A stretch of 11,438 bases of DNA from the NCBI GenBank assembly GCA_001465935.1, contig LNKV01000228.1, positions 1 to 11,438 on the forward strand, given 5' to 3'. The notes under the pieces are model-generated. The model did not search any database, was not told where the DNA came from, and worked only from the letters and a program-made list of their open reading frames with translations. How positions within the stretch are numbered: position 1 is the stretch's first letter; the number at the start of each line of letters is the position of its first letter. Source of the DNA: Clarireedia homoeocarpa. Its lineage: Eukaryota > Ascomycota > Leotiomycetes > Helotiales > Rutstroemiaceae. A program made the translations under genes and the position numbers. Shown piece by piece: positions 1 to 8,383 of this stretch.

Positions 1-653
1 TATTTATTATATTATAATTATCTTATTTCCTTACTAATCTATTAGAAGATTATTTGAAAGTAGTAGATTATTATATTAGTTATTTATAAAGAATAAGATA
101 TTTTATTATTAAATATAATATAGATTATTTATTCTAACTACTTATAATATTAAATATATTATTTATTAATAATAGTAAAATAAAGTAATCTTTTTAAAAG
201 TATATAATATTATTATATAGTAGATTAATTATATAAAAAGTATCGAAGTAAAATACTATAATAATATCTATAATTAAAGCTAAACTATTTAATATAGAAA
301 AAACTATAAAGAAAATTATAGTAATAAATAGATTATTAAAGGAATTCGAACTAACTATACTTGAATTAATTACTATCTATTATAATAATATATAAATAAT
401 AAGATTAGTTGTAAATAAAAATAAGAGAATATCTATTAAGTTTAAATATATCGATATTTAAAATATATAATTAAAATAAGAATATTCGAAGAAATCGTTT
501 AATATTATTTATCTATTTATAAAAGATATACTTACTAATAACTTTATTAAAAATCTTATATAGTAATAATTTAAATACTTTTATATTTACTTGAATTTAT
601 AAAATATAAAGGGTAAGATCGAGAAGTTAAATATAATAGTTAAGATTTTATAA
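1..653 (+). pseudogene. Ty1/copia pol, C-terminal part (RT end and RNase H), RIP-degraded
   Basis: This is the C-terminal end of a copia-type polyprotein, which copies element RNA into DNA and digests the RNA strand. It is cut off by the left window edge. The frame beginning at position 3 runs to about 651 with many TAA/TAG and no TGA. Reading it gives, in order: the RT C-terminal segment that ends in an R-x-R-Y-F block (near 90-105), the RNase H start with an N-N-S triplet where an Asp motif is expected, a K-V-S-K block followed by an A-E-L-like segment (about 237-290), I-Y-Y-N-N where families have I-x-C-D-N (about 372-390), F-K-Y-I-D-I where families have K-H-I-D-I (441-458), and D-I-L-T-N-N-F-I-K near the end, matching the usual D-M-L-A-D-x-L-T-K. 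The substitutions are D to N, H to Y, C to Y and Q/W to stop, all expected from RIP. The exact C-terminus is uncertain because the candidate stop at 651 is also TAA. Confidence 0.85.
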
Positions 654-1134
654 AATACTTTTTAAAAGTTATTTTTTTATTTATTGTTTTTTTTTATAAG
701 TAAAATTTACTAATAATTTAATTTTAAAATATAAAGTAGAATAAAATTAAAATAGATAATCTTTTAAAAAATAGTTAATTTATTTAATAAGAATCTTTCT
801 TTAAACTAATCTTTTTATAATACTTAGAAATTCAATTTAATATAATTATTAATATAAATAAATAGTATAAGAAATATAGTTAATAGATAGATAATTCTAA
901 ACTATTTATATAATAGAATTATTAATTAATATAAAGTAGAATTAACTTTATAATATTCTTAGTTATTTATTTAAAGTATTTTAAATATTTATTATAAGTT
1001 TATATAGAAGATATTAAGTTTAATATATATTTAATTAACTATTTTTAAATTATCTAAATATACTTTAAATACTTTTATTTAATTATCTTACTATTATCTA
1101 ATATCTACTTTATTTTAATATAGAATAATCGTTT
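654..1134. other. Noncoding AT-rich stretch, probable copia 3' flank/LTR
   Basis: I find no gene here on either strand. The block follows directly on the copia pol end and stops where the reverse-oriented gypsy LTR is thought to begin. A copia 3' UTR and LTR would be expected in this place. I could not identify LTR ends, a polypurine tract or a second copy in the window, so the assignment rests on position alone. It starts with a T-rich run around 669-697. Confidence 0.35.
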
Positions 1135-1397
1135 AGTTTTCTCTTTCGAAAACCTAGATATAACTAACTTCTTGAATACTATAACGAGACTACTAATAAA
1201 GATATTAAATAATCTTAGAATTAACAATTATAGAGTTAAGAGAATTATAAGGATCTGAAAGCTTATATATAGAAAGAGATTATATACTTGATTATATATA
1301 TACTAATATATACTTATATATTTAATATTTAACTTACTTTTATAAAGGTTATATTCTTATATAGTATTATAATAATTTAGTTAGAATTATTATATTA
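1135..1397 (-). mobile_element. Ty3/gypsy 3' LTR (probable)
   Basis: On the minus strand this directly follows a purine-rich tract (1398-1410) that lies downstream of the gypsy pol stop, which is where a 3' LTR must start. It begins TAATATAATAATTC on the minus strand; the expected TG terminus would read TA after RIP. It contains two TATA-like boxes. The distal end near 1135 is a guess, because the other LTR is not in the window and the terminal CA would also have become TA. No second copy was found on either strand. Confidence 0.5.
1261..1272 (-). promoter_or_regulatory. TATA-like box in the gypsy LTR
   Basis: The minus strand reads CTATATATAAGC, a good TATA-box match lying inside the presumed LTR at a position reasonable for a U3 promoter. 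In DNA this AT-rich such matches arise often by chance; the support is mainly its place in the LTR and the less degenerate flank next to it (CTTTCAGATCC). Confidence 0.25.
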
Positions 1398-1410
1398 CCC
1401 CCTTTTTCTA
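1398..1410 (-). promoter_or_regulatory. Polypurine tract of the gypsy element
   Basis: The minus strand reads TAGAAAAAGGGGG, a purine run with five consecutive G, very unusual in this AT-rich DNA. In LTR retroelements the polypurine tract primes plus-strand DNA synthesis and abuts the 3' LTR. Its place, downstream of the pol stop codon and just before the presumed LTR start, fits. G within GpG or ApG is a poor RIP target, which explains its survival. Confidence 0.7.
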
Positions 1411-1588
1411 AAAAAGCTTGCTCTTAAATATCTTAATTACTTTATTAAAGTCTTAATTATATATTCTTAAAGTTTCTTCTTAAATAAGTATAAATAACTT
1501 AAATAGTTTATAATAAATAAATATAGAAGTAATAATAGTAGCTTCTTAATTTAGTAATTTATACTTTAAATATTATAAAGTTTAAGAA
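1411..1588 (-). other. Gypsy 3' untranslated region
   Basis: This short block lies between the pol stop codon (complement of 1589-1591) and the polypurine tract. No reading frame or motif stands out. It is placed as 3' UTR by its neighbours. Confidence 0.5.
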
Positions 1589-1679
1589 TCACTTTTTATT
1601 TACTATAGTTATCGGATAATCTTCTTTAATATAATTATAGTTGTTTTCTCTAAATTTCTATAATCGAAACTATTTAAAG

Positions 1680-1895
1680 AGAAGTACTAAGAGGCTAAGT
1701 ACCTTTAAATTAGCTTAATAGAAGTTTTAAAGTAGTATCGAGAATATCTTGAGATCCGATATTTTATATTAAACTAAGTCGATATTGTAGTTTCTTTATT
1801 ATATATAATATTTTAATAATCTTTATTTTAAATAGTAAACTAGTATTTATTTTACTTTATTTTTATTTATTCCCGTTATATTAATTAACGAAGGT
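1680..1895 (-). other. Domain: C-terminal chromodomain-like tail of integrase
   Basis: Near the end of the pol frame the minus strand reads V-K-stop-I-L-V (about 1860), then L-L-K-Y-Y-I, D-L-V-stop-Y, S-D-L-K-I-F and L-L-stop-N-F-Y-stop-A-N. This follows the pattern of fungal chromovirus integrase tails (V-E-x-I-L, then L-x-Y-x-V-x-W, W-Y, A-S-D-x-K and F-H-x-x-N) with W, Q and H replaced by stops and Tyr. Such domains bind modified histone tails and steer insertion into heterochromatin; that role is known of the family, not shown here. Confidence 0.75.
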
Positions 1896-2329
1896 AGTTT
1901 ATTATACTAGTCTAGTAATAAGTTATTAACTGTCTTTTTTAATTTATTAATTAGAAATATATTATAGATTTATATAATATTAAGTAGATCTAGATAATAA
2001 GAGTAATTAATATATTCTAAAACCTTAAAATATTTATTAGTAAAATAATCTAGCTTCTTAAATAACTATTATATTAATAGATATTATATATCTAATTAAA
2101 TATAATTATTAACTTAGAAGTTTATTAGTTAGTAATATCTATTTACTTACTTAGTTATTTACTTTTAAATAACTATAATAGTAGAGCGAGTATATTCTAA
2201 AACTTTATAATTATAATAAATATAAATATAAGTATCTTAAATATTAAGGTTATTAACTAGAAGATATTTAATTAACTTTTAATCTTATATAGTTTTAGAA
2301 GTATATTTATAAAGTATTTCGAAAAAAAG

Positions 2330-2990
2330 CAAGTTACTAAAAGAAGAATATAATAGAGTTAGTTATATATAGTTTATTATTAGTAAGAATTCAAACTAGT
2401 TATCTTAATAATAATTAACAAAGAGTCTTAACTACTTTTATAAATACTAGTTATAAACTTCTATTTATCTATTAGTTTAGAGATAGTTAGTAGTAGAAAG
2501 TTTAATCTTAGTTCTAAAGATATTATTAAACTTAGTTTAAAATAAGGATATAAACTGAAAGCCTCGATCGGATAATATTATTATAAGTAGATTATAATAT
2601 TAGTAGATATATAAAATATAAAGTTTAGCTTAGTCTCTTATAATAACAGTTTTATAATATAAGATCGTAATAACTTACTTAGATAAACAGTCGATAATAA
2701 TAAATATATTATTATATTTATACTTATTCTTATTAAAACTATAATAATCTATAATAATATATTCTTATATATAAATCGGAACTAGTAATAAATAAAGTAA
2801 GTTAAGTATTTTATTTCTTAGAACCGAGCTTTGATAATATATATAATAATTATAGATATATATAATAATATTATTCTTTATAGAGTATTAGTAATAATAC
2901 TTTTTAAGAAGTAAGTAAATCTTCTTGATATTTAAATAAACTGTAATAACAGAGTTATATATCTCGCGAATAAGAAAAGTTTTTAAGTTC
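2330..2990 (-). other. Domain: gypsy integrase (HHCC and D,D-35-E) within pol
   Basis: The N-terminal zinc-binding part (about 2970-2820) has Tyr in place of the expected His and Cys, as CAY/TGY codons become TAY. The catalytic core keeps all three acids: Asp at 2749-2747, Asp at 2569-2567 in S-D-R-G, and Glu at 2461-2459. The spacing is 59 residues between the two Asp and exactly 35 between the second Asp and Glu. Downstream L-R-L-F-V-N-Y-Y and L-L-Y-S-S-F blocks match chromovirus integrases. The protein is still broken by several stops. Confidence 0.92.
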
Positions 2991-3299
2991 TTAGTATCAG
3001 AGATAATAAAGTAGTTTTTATAAAGTAATAAACCTTCTTTAATTTCGAATTTAGATTTGAACTTTAATTCTCTTTGATTTACTATAATTCGTAAAGTTTA
3101 TAAGGAATTATAATTATAGTTTACTTGTAAAATATAAGTAACTAGATTAATAAGATTTATAGAATTTATAAGAGTATTCACTTCGAAAGTAAATTTGTTA
3201 AAATAGTTATATATATAAAAAACTAAAATCTAAGAGTTTAACTTCTTATTTTTAAATAATTACTAGATATAATATTCTTTTTTAGATTTATTTTAGAAA

Positions 3300-3790
3300 T
3301 CTAATTCGTTCTCTTTTCGAGTAAGAGTATCTATTATAAAGTTATCCTTATTTAAGTAATATATAATAAAGAAGTAATAATTAACTAAGAGTTCGATCTA
3401 TTGAGCTTATTAAGTATTAAGTATTTTAATTATTATAAAGTATTCTAAGGTTTTATAGTTAGTATAGATTTAAATCTAGTATAAAATACTTATTAACTTA
3501 GTATATTAGTATAAGAATAACTTTATAATTATAAGTATTTCTTTATTATAAACTTTATAATTAAGTTTAACTAGTTATATTATTTTTAAGAAATATATAA
3601 CTAAGAACTAGTTATTACTATATTTCTAAGATAATATACTTATTATAACTCTGTCCGATATATTAGTTTCGAGTATATAAAAAAGATTATAATTATAATA
3701 CTATAAGAGTAGAGTAGAGATTAGTATTTCTTTAAATATATTAAATAACTACTAGTAACTAGTATTAAAGTTAAAACAAGTTATAACTTT
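3300..3790 (-). other. Domain: gypsy RNase H within pol
   Basis: It directly follows the RT thumb. Visible blocks are E-T-N-I-S-D (about 3675; family T-D-A-S-D, so the first catalytic Asp is now Asn), L-N-Y-K-V-Y-N-K-E-I-L (about 3570-3535), Y-T-N-Y-K-T-L-E-Y-F ending near 3440 (family T-D-H-K-x-L-E-Y-F), and K-D-N-F...D-T-L-T-R-K (about 3350-3315), the usual end of the domain. The first-strand RNA-degrading activity would be lost. Confidence 0.85.
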
Positions 3791-3879
3791 TATTAGATTA
3801 ATAAAAGGCTTTATAATTATATTAAAGTTATAGATAAATCTTCGATAAAAGTTATAGAAATTTAAAAATAATTAAATAT

Positions 3880-4670
3880 TTTTAAATATAGTTAAGTATA
3901 TTTATTCTTAGATAATAGTAACTTTTTCGAGATTAACTTCGATATTATCGATTAAGATAATAAAACTAAAGTATTTTATATATTTAATATCGAACTTATA
4001 TTTTTTAAAGTTAATTTATAAATCAGTATTCTTAAGTTATTAAAGTATTTAGATAATATAAACTATATAGTCAAGTTTATTTTTCAAGTAAATTAAGATA
4101 TTATTAAGATAAACTATATAAAAAATATCAAGAAAATCAAATAGAATATTATTTATATAATATTAATATATAGCTAGGTTATTAGTTAATCTAAAAAATA
4201 TAACTTTATATTTATAAGTACTATACTAGGTTTAGAATATAATATACTTTTTAAAGACTAAGTCTATATAAATATAATAGAATATTTAATAGATATCTAG
4301 TTTAGTAAAGACTTTTACTTTTAAAAGCTTGATTAAAGTCTTATTAATAAATAGAAGTAGATATTTATTCTTGTAAATAAAAGTATTTAAAGCTCGGAAA
4401 TTAATATATAAATAAAGAGAGCTATTAAGCTTTTTTATAAACAAGATAGAAATTATAAAGAGTATTTAACTTAGTTTAATAAAGTTTTTAAATAGATTAT
4501 CTATAATATATTTCTTAACTACTTCTAGCTCTTCTAACGATATCTTATAAAGAAAGTTATATTTAAGAGTTTTTTCTCTATTATTTTCTAATTAGATCTT
4601 ATAGTTATATAAATAATAAGATAGAAAGAGGTTAAACTTAGATTTCGAGAATATATATATATATATTATA
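3880..4670 (-). other. Domain: gypsy reverse transcriptase within pol
   Basis: Recognisable blocks on the minus strand: E-L-E-V-V-K-K (from 4531), I-L-F-I-K-K and L-Y-I-N-F-R-A-L-N (about 4460-4390), motif A V-F-T-K-L-D-I with its Asp intact at 4297-4295, motif B F-F-R-L-T-N (about 4195), motif C Y-L-N-N-I-L-I-Y at 4111-4088, and the thumb with F-Y-N-F-Y-R-R-F-I-Y (about 3855). Motif C should be Y-L-D-D: both catalytic Asp are now Asn. The motif A Asp codon is preceded by A, a poor RIP context, and survives; both motif C GAT codons are preceded by T and were hit. Confidence 0.9.
4650..4670. repeat. Short (TA)n microsatellite inside gypsy pol
   Basis: An AT dinucleotide run inside the pre-RT linker of the gypsy frame. 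It keeps the reading frame and probably results from CpA/TpG loss in alternating codons plus minor slippage. Confidence 0.6.
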
Positions 4671-5184
4671 TATTTAGCTGATATAAATAATTTAATATTA
4701 ATATTTATAAGAGAGTATATAATAGTAAAATAATTAGTTAAAACTAATAACTATATAACTAAAATAGCTAAGTTTTATTTAGATATTTACTATTTCTTTT
4801 ATTAGTTAATTAGATTTTCAACCTTTTATAGAATAATTATAAAAAGTTTATTATTATTATCTCTTTTATAAATACAATTTATTACTATAATAGAGATTAT
4901 ATATATTTCTATAATACTTAGTTTATATTATAAAGAAGAGATCTAGAGAGATTTTAAAAGTCTCTTAAATTTAGTATTAAATATAAGAATTATAGGTTCG
5001 ATTAGCTTTAGCTTTTTTTCTATATAAATAATAGAATATTTAATTTAGACCTTATAAAATAAACTATTTTTAACTAAGATAGCTTTATCTTTAATAGAGG
5101 AATTCGAGTATTTATTTAAGATATTAAGTAGAGTTATTTTAATATAAAGTAATAAATATATAATAAGTATTTTTAATATTTTTC

Positions 5185-5185
5185 N
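5185..5185. other. Ambiguous base (N) at an element junction
   Basis: This is the only non-ACGT character in the window. The gypsy pol frame lies to its left, and homology to the LINE ORF1 of copies B and C begins at the very next bases. It may be an assembly join or a low-coverage position. Confidence 0.9.
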
Positions 5186-5419
5186 TATTTATAACTAATA
5201 AGAAAGTAGATAAATATATATATAATTATATATATATAATCAGAACTAATTATTAAACTAAAAAGCTATTAATTATAACTAAGTCTATTTAATATATTAA
5301 ATACTTAGATTTTAAATATATAATATAATATTATAAAAAAGTAACTAAATATAATTTATATAATAAATTATATAATATTTTTTAATATTATTATAATATT
5401 TATAATAAAAAAGATAAAA
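5186..5419 (+). pseudogene. LINE ORF1 fragment (zinc-knuckle region), heavily RIPed
   Basis: This aligns base by base with 8019-8252 of copy B and with the zinc-knuckle part of ORF1 in copy C (from about 10650). It is the C-terminal part of the LINE nucleic-acid-binding protein without its start or end. Cysteines and histidines of the knuckles read Tyr, and it carries more A/T than the same part of B, making it the most mutated ORF1 copy in the window. It stops inside TAAAAACT, where the next LINE 5' UTR begins. The left edge coincides with the N. Confidence 0.8.
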
Positions 5420-5541
5420 ACTCTCGGAATCGAAAAAAATATATATAGTTATCGAAAACGATCGGATCTTTTATTATAACAACTAATTATAGTATAACGA
5501 TTCGAATAAAATAATCAGCTTTGTTATACGACCCGGCGCCA

Positions 5542-5557
5542 CCGAGTTATCGTCGTC
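5542..5557 (+). repeat. LINE 5' UTR internal repeat, first unit
   Basis: CCGAGTTATCGTCGTC, matching the second unit at 5738-5753 with two differences. The same pair is visible in copy B (about 6410 and 6603) and copy C (about 9043 and 9243). It is followed in both units by a looser match around a TTACTCTA-like block. Confidence 0.6.
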
Positions 5558-5737
5558 AGCGTCGAAAAGTAAGGTTTTTACTCTACACCGCGATTTTTCA
5601 CTAATTTTTCAAAAATATAAAAATAATCAAAAACATCTAAAAATCTATCAAAAAACATATAAAAAACATTACTTCTAGATATATCGGCTTCTACAGATCT
5701 GTTAAACTAAAAATCACTTCGGTACAACTTTTGGTTC

Positions 5738-5753
5738 CCGAGATATCGTTGTC
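5738..5753 (+). repeat. LINE 5' UTR internal repeat, second unit
   Basis: CCGAGATATCGTTGTC, a direct repeat of 5542-5557 at a distance of 196 bases. Both units hold a TATCG core. Confidence 0.6.
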
Positions 5754-5992
5754 GCCACTAAAAATTACTCTATATCACCGAAAATCGACGGTCTGCTTTA
5801 ACGATATTAAGTTAAAAATATTAGTTTAAGTTTAATAAAAGGATATTAAAGAATAATTAAATTATAAACCTACTTAGTAAAGCTTTTTCGAGGTTAATAC
5901 ACTTCCTAGAAAGGGAGATATTAACACTTATTAATATAGAAGGCTCTTCTACCTCTACCAACTAATCAAATAACTAAGATCAAATTACTACC

Positions 5993-6026
5993 TCTTTTTT
6001 TTTATTTTTATTTTTTTTATTTTTAC
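5993..6026. repeat. T-rich tract (A-rich tail if read on the minus strand)
   Basis: A run of T broken by single A's, following CCTC. On the minus strand it reads as an A-rich tail, as at the 3' end of a non-LTR retroelement. It marks the place where copy A stops matching copies B and C. Confidence 0.5.
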
Positions 6027-6300
6027 AATCTATATAAGTTTAAGACTATAGTAGATCGGTTAGTAATTAATCTATTAGCGGTTAAATATATATAAGAGTA
6101 TTAAATATATAATATTAATAAAATAAAATTATATTAAAAGTCAAGTTCTAATAAAGGAAATAAACAAAAAGAGTATAAAAACGAAAATCTAAGTATAATA
6201 ATATTAAGGAAAATATTAAGCTAAATAAATTTAAATAAAAAATATTAAGATAATATTAAGTCTAATTAGCTAAATTTACTAATATTAAAGAAATTTTTTT
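6027..6300. other. Unassigned spacer with AATATTAAG repeats
   Basis: I recognise no gene or family on either strand. AATATTAAG occurs at 6200-6208, 6212-6220, 6241-6249 and 6252-6260, with a near match at 6281-6289. With the T-rich tract on its left it could be the body of a short minus-strand retroposon with its A-tail at 5993-6026, or simply decayed DNA between two LINE insertions. Confidence 0.4.
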
Positions 6301-6853
6301 ATAAAAACATATATAGTTATCGAAAACGATCGGATCTTTCTCTATAACAACTAATTATAGTATAATAGATCGAATAAAGTAATCGACTTTATTCTACGAC
6401 CCGGCGCCTCCGAGATATCGTCGTCGTTATCGAAAATCGACGTTTTTACTTTATATCTCGACTTTTCACCGATTTTTCAAAAATATAAAAACTATCAAAA
6501 ATATCTAAAAAACTATTAAAAAACATATAAAAAATAGTGCTTCTGGGTATATCGGCTTCTACGGATCTGTTAAAGTTAAAATCACTTTAGTACGACTCTT
6601 AGTTCCCAAGATACCGTCGTTGTTATAAAAATTACCTTATATCTTAAAAATCAACTATCTACTTCGGCGATATTAAACTATAATATTAAGTTAAAAATAT
6701 TACTTCGAGTTTAATAAAAGGATATTAAGGAATAATTAAGTTATAAACTTATTTAATAAAGTTTTTTCGAGATTAATATACTTTCTAAAAAGAGAGATAT
6801 TAGTATTATTTAAAATAGAAGATCTTTCGATACCGACTAATTAAAATATTTAG
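6301..6853 (+). promoter_or_regulatory. 5' UTR of LINE copy B
   Basis: Homologous to 5420-5992 and 8921-9499. It contains the same GC-richer blocks and the internal repeat pair (about 6410 and 6603). In many LINEs the 5' UTR carries an internal promoter; that role is inferred, not seen. CpA sites are largely gone, but CpG-rich words such as CCCGGCGCC near 6400 remain. Confidence 0.65.
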
Positions 6854-8383
6854 AACCTGGAAACTAACTTCTTTTTAATTATTTCTTTAACTATCCTAAC
6901 TATTATTAAATCTAATCTTCTAGTTCTAATTATAAATATTATTATATCGCCGACTCTACTAGCTATCTATAAATTTAACTTTTAAATTAATATATCTAAC
7001 CTTTTAAACGATCTAAATATAAACCCTTTTTTTAGATTTATTATAAATAAAATCCTATTTTAATTATTTAAAAGAACTAACTTTTTCTCTCTAGCTAATC
7101 GGACTAATAAAAATCCGAGAACTATTAAACCTACTAGCGACTTTACTAGTATTAAAACCTTATAAGCTTATAACTTATTAATTAAAGCTCTATTATTAAT
7201 TAAATCCAGGAAAAAGTAAATTAATATTTTAAACTTAATTAAGATTTTCTAGAAATATACTAAGTCTAATTAAATTAAGAAAACTAGTTAATTATTAGTA
7301 AAATAAATTAATAATCTAGAATATATAATTAGATATATCGAGATTAAAGCTACTACTAATATTAATATAACTAAAGTAATTTAAATTAAAGTTAAATCCT
7401 TTAATATCGAAAAATTAAATATTAATCTAGTTATTTTATTTAATATTATATTTAATACTAGACTTAATACCGAGCTTAATATTACTATTAAACCGACCTT
7501 TACTTTAGTAACTACTATTAATACTAATAACTTATAAACTATTATCGATATTAAAAAACTTATTAAGAAGATTAAAAAAATAGTTAATCGATTAATTCTA
7601 ATTCGAGATTAATATAAGTTTATTTCTTTATTATAACTTCGAAACTTACTTAATAAGACTTTTAAGTTAAAAAGTATTAAAAGACCTATTATATTAATTA
7701 TTTCGATTATAACTAATAAAAAGAACTTAGTTATTATTATTATAACTTTTTATATTACTAACTTCTTAATTAAGAAACTAGTAATTTAGAAAAAAATTAT
7801 TAATTTCTAAATTATTTAAAAGAATAAACTATAGTTTAAAATAGTATTATATAATATTTCAATTAATAACTTTAATATACTTAATAGAATAGAACTAGTC
7901 TTAAATAAGTTTAAGACTTTTAATAAAAGTTTAAAATTAAAACTTATTAGATTATTTTATTAACTTAGTTTAACTAATAACCGAGCGACTAAAAAAGCTA
8001 GTTTAGTAGTAATCTTATTTATAATTAGTAAGAAAGTAAATAAATATATATATAACTATATATATATAATCGAAACTAGTTATTAAATTGAAAAACTATT
8101 AATTATAATTAGATCTACTTAGTATATTAAGTACTTAGACTTTAGATATATAATATAATATTATAAAAAAGTAACTAAATATAATCTATATAATAAGCTA
8201 TATAATATCTCTTAATATTATTATAGTATTTATAATAAAAGGGGTAAAAACTATTTTTACTTAATATTTAAATATACTAATTATAGACTAGTATATAATA
8301 TTAACTTTAAAGATTATAAAGTATATAAAGTTATTAAATAGATTAGTTTATAATTAGCTCGGATATTAGAATTATATAAATAA
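6854..8383 (+). pseudogene. LINE ORF1 (zinc-knuckle RNA-binding protein), copy B, RIP-degraded
   Basis: This is the ORF1 of a Tad1-type LINE, a protein that in related elements binds element RNA. The frame stays open except for TAA/TAG from about 6854 to a TAA at 8381-8383, with no TGA. The N-terminal third is Ser/Asn/Thr-rich and low in complexity. A Lys-rich, possibly helical stretch lies near 7545-7600, followed by an S-L-T-N-N-R-A-T-K-K block (about 7960-8000). A zinc-knuckle region (about 8110-8310) follows in which expected Cys and His read Tyr. The start is uncertain because the original ATG may be ATA now; 6992 (ATA) is an alternative. The terminal TAA corresponds to the TGA of copy C. 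It overlaps the first codon of ORF2 as ATAA. Confidence 0.8.

Larger units (their letters stand above)
1589..5184 (-). pseudogene. Ty3/gypsy (chromovirus-type) pol polyprotein, RIP-degraded, 5'-truncated
   Basis: One minus-strand frame runs from 5184 down to a TGA at 1591-1589, close to 1,200 codons, without any other TGA and without a detectable frameshift. All interior stops are TAA/TAG. Domains in order: an unassigned N-terminal 450 bases (protease expected but not recognised), the pre-RT linker with F-S-K-S-K and Y-N-Y-K-I (about 4660-4590; family: Y-D-H-K-I), reverse transcriptase, RNase H, integrase, and a C-terminal chromodomain. That order (RT, RNase H, IN, chromodomain) defines Ty3/gypsy chromoviruses. 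The many Asn, Tyr, Ile and stop residues at places where the family has Asp, Cys/His, Met/Val/Thr and Gln/Trp are RIP products. Because RIP cannot create TGA, the TGA at 1591 is probably the true terminator. Gag and the 5' LTR are absent. The element is dead as a coding unit. Confidence 0.92.
5420..5992 (+). mobile_element. Orphan Tad1-like LINE 5' UTR (copy A)
   Basis: This aligns with the 5' UTRs of copies B (6301-6853) and C (8921-9499) but has no ORF behind it. It starts ACTCTCGGAATCG, like copy C. It keeps GC-richer blocks, for example around 5528-5565 and 5731-5756, which contrast sharply with the flanks and recur in all three copies. Homology to B and C fades near 5990, where a T-rich tract starts. 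It is either a 5' piece left after deletion or a copy whose 3' part was replaced. Confidence 0.8.

Noticed and set aside
4640..4680. AT-rich runs as a replication origin or DNA unwinding element
   Set aside because: Such runs occur throughout RIPed DNA and lie here inside a readable pol frame.
1..5184. AT-rich organelle or protist (for example Plasmodium-like) genome
   Set aside because: The AT bias is tied to loss of CpA/TpG, not to even drift, and the readable proteins are fungal-type copia, chromovirus and Tad1-like LINE elements.
5520..5570. GC-richer block as a tRNA or structured RNA gene
   Set aside because: No cloverleaf or box elements could be laid out, and the block recurs in the same place in three LINE 5' UTRs.
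5993..6026. T-rich run as a transcription terminator
   Set aside because: It has no hairpin before it and no gene upstream to end; a reverse-oriented A-tail or slippage tract is more likely.
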